Shown: positions 24,970-32,825 of the stretch, piece by piece | How positions within the stretch are numbered: position 1 is the first letter of the stretch | Layout: each line of letters begins with the position of its first letter | From: Bradyrhizobium glycinis | GTDB taxonomy: Bacteria; Pseudomonadota; Alphaproteobacteria; Rhizobiales; Xanthobacteraceae | Assembly: GCF_016031655.1 (NCBI RefSeq) | Contig: NZ_JACCHQ010000012.1 | Span: 99,501 to 163,500 of the forward strand | DNA length: 64,000 nt | Direction of reading: 5' to 3' | Translations under genes and position numbers: made by a program | Notes under the pieces: model-generated | The model's database searches: none | What the model was told of the DNA's origin: nothing | What the model saw: only the letters and a program-made list of their open reading frames with translations

Positions 24970-25755
24970 TCAAAACCTCGGTGCCCGCTTCTCGGCGAAC
25001 GCCTTGATGCCTTCCTTGATCTCGTCGCCGCGCATGCTGTCGCGGTGGCGCCGGTCGGCGGCGCCTTCGTCGAGCTCGCCGCGGGCGAATTCGTTGATCG
25101 CGCGCTTCATGCCGCGCATCGCCTGCGGCGCGTTGCCGGCGAGAACGCCGGCAAGCTTGTCGACCTCCTCATCCAGGAATTCCACCGGCACCATCGCGGT
25201 GAGATAGCCGATGCGCAGCATCTCCGGCGCGCTGAACTTCTGTGCGGTCAGGAACAGCTTCTTCGCATTGTCGACGCCGAGGCGGGTCACGTAGCGTTTG
25301 ATGCCGCTCGGGTAATAATGCAGCCCAAGCCGCGCCGTCGGCATGAACATTTCCGCGGTATCGACGCCGATGCGGAAATCGCAGGCGAGTGCGAGGTCGG
25401 TCGAGCCGCCATAGACGCCGCCGTTGAGCCGGCAGATCGTCGGCACGCCGAGGTCCTCGAGCCGGTTCACGACCGCCTCGAAGGCCGAGCCCGCGCTCTG
25501 CTGCTCGCTCGCGCTGACCGCGCGTTCCGCCACCGAATTGAGATCGTAGCCGGCGGAGAAGGCGCGCCCGGTGCCCGTCAGCACCAGCACACGAATATCG
25601 GGGTCGGCCTCGACCCGGTCGAACAATCTCGTCAGTTCGCTGAGATCCTCCGCCTGCAGCCGGTTGAGATGCTTCGGCCGGTTGAGGCGGATGGTGGCGC
25701 GGGCGCCGGTGACTTCGAGCAGGGGGCCACTGGCTGCGTCGGCTGTGTCCGACAT
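24970..25755 (-). CDS. Enoyl-CoA hydratase/isomerase family protein
   Basis: A 261-residue crotonase-fold protein. The oxyanion-hole segments FSAGYDLNS (about 65) and NGGVYGGSTDLALACDFRIG (about 112-131) are present. The usual second glutamate region reads MPTARLGLHYYPSG, so the hydratase Glu is replaced and the protein may be an isomerase or another crotonase. Start 25755 has GGAG 6 bp upstream; 25767 is the next alternative and would touch the channel gene's stop. It lies 11 bp after the channel gene and is probably cotranscribed with it. Confidence 0.85.
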   Translation of the reverse strand: MSDTADAASGPLLEVTGARATIRLNRPKHLNRLQAEDLSELTRLFDRVEADPDIRVLVLTGTGRAFSAGYDLNSVAERAVSASEQQSAGSAFEAVVNRLEDLGVPTICRLNGGVYGGSTDLALACDFRIGVDTAEMFMPTARLGLHYYPSGIKRYVTRLGVDNAKKLFLTAQKFSAPEMLRIGYLTAMVPVEFLDEEVDKLAGVLAGNAPQAMRGMKRAINEFARGELDEGAADRRHRDSMRGDEIKEGIKAFAEKRAPRF

Positions 25756-25766
25756 TCTTGTCTCCA

Positions 25767-26873
25767 TTACTTGTTTTCGAGCGCGCGCCGTTTTGCTTCC
25801 GCATCGATGGTCTCGGCAAGATCGGGATGCCGCGCCATCAGCATGCGGAAATCGACCAGGTCGAGCACCAGCAGCCGCGACACCTTCGTGGTCGAGACGT
25901 TGGCCCCGCGCGTGTTGTTGCCGAGCAGCGCCATCTCGCCGAAGAAGGCACCCTCGCCGAGCTGCACCTTCTTGCCGGGCAGATCGACCTCGACCTCGCC
26001 GGCAGCGATGAAATACATGCAGTCGCCCTGCGCACCTTTGCGGATGATCGTGGTGCGCGCCGGCAGCTCGATGGTGCGCAGCATGTGGGTGACGTCGGCG
26101 ATTGCCGCCGGTCCCAAGGTTGCGAAGAACGGCACCTTGCTGACGGATTCCCAGGTCTTGAGGAAATTGTCGCGCCGCGTCTCCGCGGCAAAGCCGGTCG
26201 CCAGGATACCGGTCCAGAGGCCGAACACGCCGAGGCCGGAAATCATCACCAGCGCTGCCACGACGCGGCCCAGCGGGGTGACCGGCACGACGTCGCCATA
26301 GCCCGTCGTGGTGAGCGTTACGACCGCCCACCACAATGCGCTCGGGACGCTGCCGAATGTCTGCGGCTGCACGTCCCGCTCCAGGAAATATTCAGCGACG
26401 GAGGCGAGGAAGACCACCATCAGGAAGATCACGAGCACGCTGACCAGCGGGCCCGATTCCAGCACCAGAACGCGGCGCAGCTGCCGCAGGCCGGGAATGC
26501 CCGGTACCACCTTCAGCACCCAGAGCACACTGAGCAGCCAGGCCGTCTTCGGCTCGACGCCGAGGAGAAGCGCGGTCGGTACGGCCAGCGCCCCGATCGC
26601 ATCGACGATGCCGGCGGAGGAGGACACGTAGAGCGAAAGCCGCCCCTGCCGCGCCATGTGGCGCAGCCGGACCAGCCATTCGAACACGAAATAGGCGAGG
26701 CAGACCCAGAGCAGGGCGCCGACCCAGCCCCATGCCTGTTTGGCCTGGTTATCCGTCAGCAGGACCATGCCGAGCACGCCGATGGTCACCGCGACATAGG
26801 CCGCCTTGGTCATGTTGCGGCCGGCCGTGGCGGCCGCGAACTGGGCCAGAGCGGAGATCAGCGGCTTGGACAT
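25767..26873 (-). CDS. Cyclic-nucleotide-gated potassium channel (MlotiK1-like)
   Basis: A 368-residue channel. Six transmembrane segments lie at about 25-240, with a pore loop TTTGYGD (188-194) as the potassium filter. A C-terminal cyclic-nucleotide-binding domain (about 248-360) contains the GAFFGEMALL phosphate-binding cassette. The S4 region (GLRQLRRVLVLE) has few positive charges, as in the non-voltage-gated Mesorhizobium channel MlotiK1 (355 residues). Start 26873 is chosen because the longer reading from 27023 adds a non-membrane, arginine-rich stretch. Located in the inner membrane. Confidence 0.92.
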   Translation of the reverse strand: MSKPLISALAQFAAATAGRNMTKAAYVAVTIGVLGMVLLTDNQAKQAWGWVGALLWVCLAYFVFEWLVRLRHMARQGRLSLYVSSSAGIVDAIGALAVPTALLLGVEPKTAWLLSVLWVLKVVPGIPGLRQLRRVLVLESGPLVSVLVIFLMVVFLASVAEYFLERDVQPQTFGSVPSALWWAVVTLTTTGYGDVVPVTPLGRVVAALVMISGLGVFGLWTGILATGFAAETRRDNFLKTWESVSKVPFFATLGPAAIADVTHMLRTIELPARTTIIRKGAQGDCMYFIAAGEVEVDLPGKKVQLGEGAFFGEMALLGNNTRGANVSTTKVSRLLVLDLVDFRMLMARHPDLAETIDAEAKRRALENK

Positions 26874-27035
26874 GCGAAGAAGGCTATTCGGTCTCGGGGC
26901 AGGTCTCGAGGCCCCGGATGGGACGTCGGCGCCAAAGTGCCTGCCCGGGCGTAGGTCGTCAACGACGGCGCAGGCCGTTTTGCCGGCGCCGCTGCATCGG
27001 CCTGCCGTCGGTGCCGACGTCACTGGAGGGGATGC

Positions 27036-27254
27036 CTACCTGAAATGCGGCGGCTCATCGTAGCCGCGGCGGCTGCTGAAGAACAGCAGCACCATCAGCC
27101 CGACGCCGACAATGACGGAAAACCCCGCACCCAGCGCCAGTGCCACATAGCCTTCCGTCGGGATCGGCTCAGCCTCGACCGCCATTGCGGAATAGGCGAA
27201 GTAGCCGGCCGCCGCCAGCATTGCCAAAAGAAGGATGATGAGGAGTGCACGCAT
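27036..27254 (-). CDS. Small two-helix membrane protein
   Basis: A 72-residue protein with two hydrophobic helices (about 2-23 and 38-60) and a charged C-terminus (SSRRGYDEPPHFR). Start 27254 has GGAG about 8 bp upstream; a reading from 27386 adds an Arg/Pro-rich leader without a signal. No family is recognised. It precedes the channel gene on the same strand with a 162-bp gap, so it is not clearly in the same transcript. Confidence 0.6.
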   Translation of the reverse strand: MRALLIILLLAMLAAAGYFAYSAMAVEAEPIPTEGYVALALGAGFSVIVGVGLMVLLFFSSRRGYDEPPHFR

Positions 27255-27498
27255 GCCGCGTTCTCCGGTTGCGACTGGTAACCAACGGTTGCGAATGGGC
27301 AGGGTTCCCGAAAGGCTGGTTGGCGATCGGACGGGAGTCCTCCGTGGCGTGGCCGGACGCGGCGCAGCACAAGTGATGCACCGCAAAGGAGCGGCAACGC
27401 GTATTGTGCCCGGTTCCTGGGTCCCGGCTCAGCGCTACAGTGCCTCGGCCATGGCCGCTTGTCCGGGACACGGACGGTGGATTGCCCAATCCGGCGGG

Positions 27499-28944
27499 TC
27501 AGGCGCTCTGGGCGGTCTTCACCACCACGACATTGCTGTCGTCCGACGGAGCCGGGCCGGCATCGCGTACCGTCTTGTCGGCTTCGCCGGCATGACGTTT
27601 CAGATAGTCGCGGCGCATGCCGATCTCGTCACGGACGAATTCGTAGCCGAGCTTGAAGGTGTCGAGCCCGTCGGTACTGATCGTGCCGTCCCTGAGGCCG
27701 ATGACGGCACCACGCAAGATGGTCTCGAGCTCATCCTGGAGACATTCGAGCTGATCCAGCGAGTGGGCGTGCTCGATCCGCTCGCCGATGTCGAGGATGG
27801 CGGTCGAGAGCTCGCTGGCCTTCTCCGGCGCGATGCGGGTGATCTTGGCGTAGATTGCGGCGAAGATCGAGCCGATGACGCTGAGCGCTGCGGCGCTCAG
27901 ATACATCAAGTCGCTGTACTTATCCATGAACGACTTGGTGTCGTCGTTGATGTAGTCGGCGGCGCCCCGATGCGCGATCACGAAGGCGTCCTTCTCCACT
28001 GAGGCCGGCTCAATCCTGGTGGCAAAGCCGTTGTCGAGCCCGAGCGCCGACTTGTTCTCGTAAACGATGCGGGCCAGCTCGCCGGCCGTGGTCGGGGACA
28101 TCCGGGATTGCGCGACCAGCAGCCATTCGAGTCCGATCGTGTCGAGATCGTCGTCGGGAATCTGCGGAGATGTCGCCACCGAGCCCGCCGTCACGGTCTC
28201 GTCGGAAATGCCGGGAAATTTGCGCGCCAGCGTCTTGGCTTCTTCGATGGCGTTCAGCGTGAAGCCGCCGCGCTTGGCGGCTTGCTCATAGGATTTGTCC
28301 CGGACCGCCTTCGAGGCGTGGACGATCGCGATCACCGCGCTGAAGCCGTTTGCCGGGGCGAACAGCTTGTCGAGCGTCGCGCCCTGCGGCGCCATTTGGA
28401 TCTTCGCAGCCTCGGGGCCATCGGGGACGTCGAGGATGCTGCGGACGAAGGCGAGCGAGGATTCGTTCTCGGCGACGACCGCGACCTTCTTCTTCTTCAA
28501 TTCGGCCAGCGACTTGATCTTCTTGTTGCCGGGACCGAGCAGGAGCACGAGATCGTGCTCGAGGATCGCGAGCGTGCGCGCCCGCAGCGGCACCTTGGCG
28601 TCGGTGCGCAGCACGGCGAGGTCGGCCTGCCTGCGGTCGAACTGTGCGAGCGCTTTGGCATTGTCGGCGTTGTTGACGATGTTGATCCGGAAGCGCGATG
28701 CGTTGTTCTTCAGGAGGGCGGCGAGCTTGGCCGCGAACAGCGCCTCGTCGCTGTTGGGGCCGCCGACGGCAAAGGTCAGCGTCTCCGAATTGTGCACCAG
28801 CGTGCGGCCAGCCCAGACGGTGGCGAATGACAGCAGCAGGGTCAGCACGACGTAGAGGAGAACCTGCTGCTGGTTGGTCTTGATCACCTTGGGGCGCCGG
28901 GGCGGCGGCACGGTCGGCGATGCGGTGGGGCCTTCAGTACTCAT
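27499..28944 (-). CDS. TAXI-family TRAP solute-binding protein with membrane anchors
   Basis: A 481-residue protein. A short cytoplasmic N-terminus precedes one transmembrane helix (about 27-46). A TAXI/NMT1-like binding fold (about 55-335, from TFAVGGPNSDEALFAAKLAALL) follows, then a second helix (about 345-367) and a cytoplasmic helical tail (368-481) rich in charged residues. Classical TAXI proteins are soluble and about 320 residues, so this one has a different architecture. No TRAP membrane subunit gene lies nearby. The tail could pass a signal inward, which is inference. Confidence 0.85.
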   Translation of the reverse strand: MSTEGPTASPTVPPPRRPKVIKTNQQQVLLYVVLTLLLSFATVWAGRTLVHNSETLTFAVGGPNSDEALFAAKLAALLKNNASRFRINIVNNADNAKALAQFDRRQADLAVLRTDAKVPLRARTLAILEHDLVLLLGPGNKKIKSLAELKKKKVAVVAENESSLAFVRSILDVPDGPEAAKIQMAPQGATLDKLFAPANGFSAVIAIVHASKAVRDKSYEQAAKRGGFTLNAIEEAKTLARKFPGISDETVTAGSVATSPQIPDDDLDTIGLEWLLVAQSRMSPTTAGELARIVYENKSALGLDNGFATRIEPASVEKDAFVIAHRGAADYINDDTKSFMDKYSDLMYLSAAALSVIGSIFAAIYAKITRIAPEKASELSTAILDIGERIEHAHSLDQLECLQDELETILRGAVIGLRDGTISTDGLDTFKLGYEFVRDEIGMRRDYLKRHAGEADKTVRDAGPAPSDDSNVVVVKTAQSA

Positions 28945-29308
28945 GGCAGCACTCTGGCCTTATCGTTTGGCTGGCGGCGGCGCCTGGCTTGGAAGCGCGG
29001 CGGGCCCGGTAATTCGTAAACGCCTGAAAAAAGAACGATATTCTCGATCGCCGATGATATCGCGAAGGCATTGGAATGCAAATTTCGAGCCGAAGGTAAC
29101 CTTACTCGATCTGTCCGCGGCGATTGGTCATCGTATCACCAGTTAGCCACACTTGGCGATTTTCCGATTCCACCCGGCTGCATTCCGCCGCGGGAGATGT
29201 CATAAAATGCGCGTCCCGGCCATTTGACCGGTCCAAGAAGAAGTTGCGCTGAACGCTCCAATTCTTCTCGTCACGTCAATGAGGGCGTCAGCTTTGTCGT
29301 TTCCACCC
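28945..29308. other. Divergent intergenic region without a recognised gene
   Basis: This 364-bp gap separates the TAXI gene and the DUF3307 gene, which point away from each other, so promoters for both are expected here. An A-rich patch lies at 29027-29040. I see no long palindrome or convincing small gene. Confidence 0.5.
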
Positions 29309-29695
29309 ATGTCATCGGCGATTCCGGTTGAAGCGCTCATTGGCTGGATGTTGCTGCTCACATTCAAGCACGTCATCGCCGATTTCGTGCTTCAGACCGC
29401 CTGGATGGCGCACGGCAAGGACCAGAAGCATGGCTGGGCCCTGCCGCTCCTGGTGCACTGCCTGGTCCACCTTGCCGTCGCGCTGCCGCTGATCGTGATC
29501 GTGGCACCGCGATTCTGGTTCGTGGCCTTCATCGACTTCGCGATCCACATCACGATCGACCGCGCCAAGGGATTCGTCTCCGCCAATTTCGGCGTCGACC
29601 TCACCCATCCCTGGTTCTGGACCCTGATCGGTGTCGACCAGGCGCTGCATCACCTGACCGGCTTCGGCCTCTCCATCTTCATGGCGGCGAACTGA
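29309..29695 (+). CDS. DUF3307 membrane protein
   Basis: A 128-residue protein with three or four hydrophobic helices and the DUF3307 pattern: FKHVIADFVLQTAWMA near the start, an internal LLVHCLVHLAVALPL helix, then DFAIHITIDRAKGF, and a final DQALHHLT. The family is short, membrane-bound and uncharacterised. Two in-frame ATGs are possible (29279 and 29309); neither has a ribosome binding site, and the second begins closest to the family start. Confidence 0.82.
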   Translation: MSSAIPVEALIGWMLLLTFKHVIADFVLQTAWMAHGKDQKHGWALPLLVHCLVHLAVALPLIVIVAPRFWFVAFIDFAIHITIDRAKGFVSANFGVDLTHPWFWTLIGVDQALHHLTGFGLSIFMAAN

Positions 29696-29724
29696 GGGTA
29701 GCCGCGGCTGGCTGCTCGGCCTTT

Positions 29725-29836
29725 ATGGTTCGAGACGCGCCGTATGGCGGCGCTCCTCACCATGAGGATCTGGTATTTCGCGGCGAATAAGGACCTCATC
29801 CTGAGGGCCCGCCGAAGGCGGGCGTCTCGAAGGATG
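29725..29836. repeat. Palindromic intergenic repeat (GAGACGC family)
   Basis: The outer arms GGTTCGAGACGC and GCGTCTCGAAGGAT are inverted, with inner CCTCACCATGAGGA and CCTCATCCTGAGGG palindromes and a GCCCGCCGAAGGCGGGC hairpin. It can fold into a long branched hairpin. I recall this class as multicopy in Bradyrhizobium genomes. Confidence 0.7.
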
Positions 29837-29971
29837 GCCGCAGCGAAGCTGCCTACCGGGCCCCTCTGATTCGCGACTCACGCGCAACCACCCCGGTTGA
29901 CTACCGGGCAGCGTGGTTAACCTTTCGTTAGAGAATTGCGCTGCATCTTCCCCACACGAGGGAGAACTGCA

Positions 29972-30370
29972 ATGTTTTCAAGCCGCGACGCCTTTGAAAG
30001 CGATTTCTGCCCGGTCCGCGACGAGCTCCTTGGCGAGATGTATCGGGCCAGCGAGAGTGGCCTGCCGAGGCTGGTCGAGAGCGTTTCCCCTGACGTGCGC
30101 GCCAGGCTGGCGCTGTTCTGCTACCGCCGCAGCCATTTGCACTCGCTGGCGGTCGCGATCGCAGCGAGCTGCAGCGAGCGCGACCTGATCGAGAATGGCG
30201 GCCGCGTCGGCTCGACCCTCTTCGCGCTGTCGCGCGAAGGCACGGCGAAAGCTTCAACGTCGCTGTCGGGTGGGCGCAAGCCGATCACGCTGTCGACCAA
30301 GCCGCTCTCGGTGCTCGCACCGCTCGATGACGAGCTCGACGACGAGATCGGCGAAGCCGTTCCCGCCTAA
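29972..30370 (+). CDS. Hypothetical protein, convergent with a YkgJ gene
   Basis: A 132-residue soluble protein with GGGAGA upstream of the 29972 start. The first 70 residues look helical with cysteines in PVRDELLGEMYRASES and ALFCYRRSHLHSL. The C-terminus is acidic (DDELDDEIGE). No signal peptide or known domain is seen. Its stop overlaps the stop of the opposite-strand YkgJ gene by 4 bp (CTAA), so the pair is tail-to-tail. Confidence 0.7.
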   Translation: MFSSRDAFESDFCPVRDELLGEMYRASESGLPRLVESVSPDVRARLALFCYRRSHLHSLAVAIAASCSERDLIENGGRVGSTLFALSREGTAKASTSLSGGRKPITLSTKPLSVLAPLDDELDDEIGEAVPA

Positions 30371-30681
30371 GCGGCCTCAATAACGGGCAGGCCGAACTTC
30401 CGCCGCGCCATCGCGCATTCGGCGTCACCCGGCATGCAGGTGCGGCACACCTCCGGCCGCACGTCGTAGATGCCGCAGGCCGTCATCTTTCCGATCTCAC
30501 CTTGCAACGCCGCGCAGCGATCGCCCTCGCAGCGCATGCCCGATTGCCGGTCGTTGACGAGCGCCTCCGGGATCAGGGCAAGCTCATCGTCGCTCTCGAT
30601 CGAGAAGCGCGGCCAGTTCTGCGAATAGCCGCAGCAGGCACCGCAGCCCTGGCAACAGCTCGACAGCTCGATCTCGTCCAT
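30367..30681 (-). CDS. YkgJ family cysteine-cluster protein
   Basis: A 104-residue protein with an N-terminal cysteine cluster CCQGCGACC (Cys9, 10, 13, 16, 17) and further cysteines in CEGDRCAAL, ACGIYDVRPEVCRTC and GDAEC. The YPDVRP-like turn (YDVRPEVCR) is the family hallmark. These proteins probably bind zinc or an iron-sulfur cluster; their role is unknown. The start at 30681 lies 6 bp after the WYL regulator's stop (30687), so the two are likely cotranscribed. Confidence 0.86.
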   Translation of the reverse strand: MDEIELSSCCQGCGACCGYSQNWPRFSIESDDELALIPEALVNDRQSGMRCEGDRCAALQGEIGKMTACGIYDVRPEVCRTCMPGDAECAMARRKFGLPVIEAA

Positions 30682-30686
30682 CGTCC

Positions 30687-31385
30687 TCACGTGTCCTTCG
30701 GCGGACCCCAGACCAGGCTCTGCCGCCATCTCGCGCGCAGCACGTCGCGCCTTTCAGGATATTTCTCGTCGAGATAGGTCGCCTCGACCACGCGGTCGGT
30801 GCGGAAGCTGCGGAAGTCGCCGCGCAGCTCGCACCAGGCCGCCAACAGCCGCACCGCTTCGAGATAGCCGACCGAGATCGGCCAGATCACGCGCTCGCTG
30901 GGGCGGCCCTGCTCGTCGCGATAGCGCAGCATGATCTTCTTGCCTTCATGGATCTGGGTGCGGGTACGCGCCATGTCCAGGCGGTCCGGTTCCCGGTTCC
31001 AGCTCGGACGCGCCCGGCTCGCCGGCTCCAGCACGAAGGGGCGCAGGCGCTCCGGCACGGTGTCGGCGATCTTGGCCATCAAGTCTTCGGCCGCGCGCGC
31101 CAGCGCGGAATCGGCGTGGCCCGCGACCCATTGCGCGCCCAGCACGGCCGCCTCGATCTCGTCGGGCGTCAGCATCAAGGGCGGCAGGTCGAAACCCTTT
31201 TCCAGGATGTAACCCATGCCGGCTTCGCCGCGGATCGGCACGCGCTGGCCGATCAGGGTTGCGATGTCGCGATAGATGGTGCGCTTCGAAGTCTCGAGCT
31301 CGGCCGCGATCGCGTCCGCCGTCAGCGGCTTACGCGTGCGCCTCAGCACCTGGATGATTTGAAACAGCCGGTCGGCGCGTCTCAT
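30687..31385 (-). CDS. YafY-like WYL-domain transcriptional regulator
   Basis: A 232-residue regulator: a winged-helix N-terminus (about 1-60, LTADAIAAELETSKRTIYRDI) and a WYL-type ligand domain (about 140-215, MLRYRDEQGRPSERVIWPISVGYLEAVRLLAAWCELR). It lacks the extra C-terminal part of the regulator at 23249-24229. It is divergent from a small gene and a GST, with an imperfect inverted repeat at 31443-31464 sharing the core of the other module's operator. Confidence 0.9.
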   Translation of the reverse strand: MRRADRLFQIIQVLRRTRKPLTADAIAAELETSKRTIYRDIATLIGQRVPIRGEAGMGYILEKGFDLPPLMLTPDEIEAAVLGAQWVAGHADSALARAAEDLMAKIADTVPERLRPFVLEPASRARPSWNREPDRLDMARTRTQIHEGKKIMLRYRDEQGRPSERVIWPISVGYLEAVRLLAAWCELRGDFRSFRTDRVVEATYLDEKYPERRDVLRARWRQSLVWGPPKDT

Positions 31386-31442
31386 GACAGGTCTCTTGTC
31401 GCTGCTTTTTTCTAAGGTGGTGTTTTCAAGGCGGCGCGCGGT

Positions 31443-31464
31443 TGCTGACAGGATGTTGGCAGCA
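31443..31464. promoter_or_regulatory. Inverted repeat, putative WYL-regulator operator
   Basis: TGCTGACA (31443-31450) and TGGCAGCA (31457-31464) are inverted with one mismatch around GGATGT. The core CTGACAGGATGT closely matches CTGACACAGGATGT at 24247-24260. It lies in the divergent promoter of the WYL regulator and the plus-strand small gene and GST. Confidence 0.72.
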
Positions 31465-31511
31465 GGGGAGTTCTATACCGGGACAACACATCGACTGAAG
31501 AGGATTTGTCC

Positions 31512-31790
31512 ATGATCATTCCATCCCATTTCGGCCAGGCCGGCCCGTTGTGGCGGAGCCGGCCTTTCCAGGTCCAGGCATGGCATGCCTGGGCATTCAG
31601 CCGCCTCGTCTCGCTTGATGCCACGACAGTTGTCGACCTCCGCCTTGCGCTTGCGACCGCCGCGACGCGCTCGCTGGTCCATGCCGCGGATGCGCTGGTC
31701 CGCCATGTGATGGGCCGCGCCTGGCGCGGGGCCCGCTTCGCAGAAGATATCACGGCTGCTGCCACCATGGTGGCAGCAGCCGGCCGCTAG
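31512..31790 (+). CDS. Small hypothetical protein
   Basis: A 92-residue protein starting 7 bp after AGAGGA (near 31499-31504). It is rich in Ala, Trp, Arg and His, mostly helical, with no signal peptide or known domain. It sits between the operator at 31443 and the GST gene at 31829 on the same strand, so it would be the first gene of that transcript. Coding status is supported by the ribosome binding site and position only. Confidence 0.5.
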   Translation: MIIPSHFGQAGPLWRSRPFQVQAWHAWAFSRLVSLDATTVVDLRLALATAATRSLVHAADALVRHVMGRAWRGARFAEDITAAATMVAAAGR

Positions 31791-31828
31791 GTTCCTTCCA
31801 CTCGTTCGACAGGTTCAGGAGAGCTTGC

Positions 31829-32557
31829 ATGATCACGCTTTACGGCTTTGGCGCCGGCTTCGGCCTGCCGGAAATCAGCCCCTTCGTCACCAAGACCGAG
31901 GTGCAGCTCAAGATGGCGGGACTGCCTTACCGGAAAGAGCGGGCGATGCCGCCGGCTTCTCCCAAGGGGCAGCTGCCCTTCATCGACGATGGCGGCGAGG
32001 CAGTGGCCGATTCCACCTTCATCCGGGCCCATATCGAGCGCCGCTACGGCTTCGATTTCGATGCCGGCCTCTCCTTGCCTGAGCGTGCGCAGGCCTGGGC
32101 GTTCGAGCGCATGATCGAGCACCACGTCTATTGGGCGCTGGTCGGCGCGCGCTGGGTCGATCCGGTCAATTTCGCCAAGGGGCCCGCGCATTTCTTCGAC
32201 GGCGCGCCGGAGCACAATCGCGAGAAGCTGCGCGAGGATGCGCAATTCCGCGTCGCCGAGAACTATCTGCTCTCCGGGCTCGGCCGCCATGCGCCGGATG
32301 ACGACGTCGATCTTGCCGCGCGTTCGCTGTTCGCGCTGTCGGTGCAGCTCGGCGACAAGGCGTATCTGATGGGCAGCAGGCCCTGCGGCGTCGATGCCAC
32401 TGCGTTCGGCATGCTCGCCGGCGTTCTCTCGCCGTTCTTCGAATCCGCCTTGCGCGAGCGCGCAGAGGGATTTCCGAACCTCACCGCCTATGTCGACCGC
32501 ATGATGGACGACTATTATCCGGAGTTCGCCTGGACCCCGCTGCGGCAGGCGGCTTGA
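31829..32557 (+). CDS. Glutathione S-transferase-like protein
   Basis: A 242-residue GST-fold protein. The thioredoxin-like N-terminus (about 1-75) keeps the cis-Pro region KGQLPFIDDGGEAVADSTFI. A longer helical C-terminal domain ends with a conserved FPNLTAYVDRMM helix. It resembles the GST-C family of failed axon connections/metaxin-like proteins more than classical GSTs, because the first strand lacks an obvious catalytic Ser/Cys in PEISPFVTK, so activity is uncertain. It is controlled with the small gene upstream, probably by the WYL regulator. Confidence 0.82.
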   Translation: MITLYGFGAGFGLPEISPFVTKTEVQLKMAGLPYRKERAMPPASPKGQLPFIDDGGEAVADSTFIRAHIERRYGFDFDAGLSLPERAQAWAFERMIEHHVYWALVGARWVDPVNFAKGPAHFFDGAPEHNREKLREDAQFRVAENYLLSGLGRHAPDDDVDLAARSLFALSVQLGDKAYLMGSRPCGVDATAFGMLAGVLSPFFESALRERAEGFPNLTAYVDRMMDDYYPEFAWTPLRQAA

Positions 32558-32587
32558 GGCGAATATTGCTTCCACGGGCTCGGTGCG

Positions 32588-32735
32588 TGCACCTCTCCCG
32601 CTTGCGGGAGAGGTCGGCGCGAAGCGCCGGGTGAGGGTTCTCTCGGCTAGGGGGCTTCCTCGGCAAACATCGAATAATCCCTGCGCGGAGACACCCTCTC
32701 CCCAACCCTCTCCCGCAAGCGGGACAGGGAGCGCA
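32588..32735. repeat. Palindromic intergenic repeat (CTCTCCCGC family)
   Basis: A self-complementary hairpin ACCTCTCCCGC TT GCGGGAGAGGT (32591-32614) is followed by a second hairpin CCCTCTCCCGCAAGCGGGACAGGG (32706-32729). GTGC at one end and GCAC at the other frame the pair. Related copies occur at 48704-48731 and 52104-52271. Confidence 0.75.
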
Positions 32736-32776
32736 CCGCCGCCGGGATCTCTGCCTATTTTCAAGCGCCAAACAAA

Positions 32777-32801
32777 AGAGCCGGCCCATTGGGCCGGCTC
32801 T
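32777..32801 (-). terminator. Rho-independent terminator after the binding-protein gene
   Basis: A perfect 11-bp stem (AGAGCCGGCCC / GGGCCGGCTCT) with a 3-nt loop is followed on the minus strand by TTTTGTTT. It lies 25 bp past the end of the binding-protein gene at 32826 and ends that transcript. Confidence 0.85.
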
Positions 32802-32825
32802 CGTCGTCTTGAATCTTCGCGAAGC

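Noticed and set aside
24970..26334. A single 454-codon minus-strand protein spanning the crotonase and part of the channel
   Set aside because: The N-terminal half is out of frame with the channel gene and not protein-like; the crotonase proper starts at 25755.
29725..29836. Possible CRISPR or insertion-sequence remnant
   Set aside because: The structure is a single palindromic element without spacers, regular repeats or transposase; it fits an extragenic palindrome.
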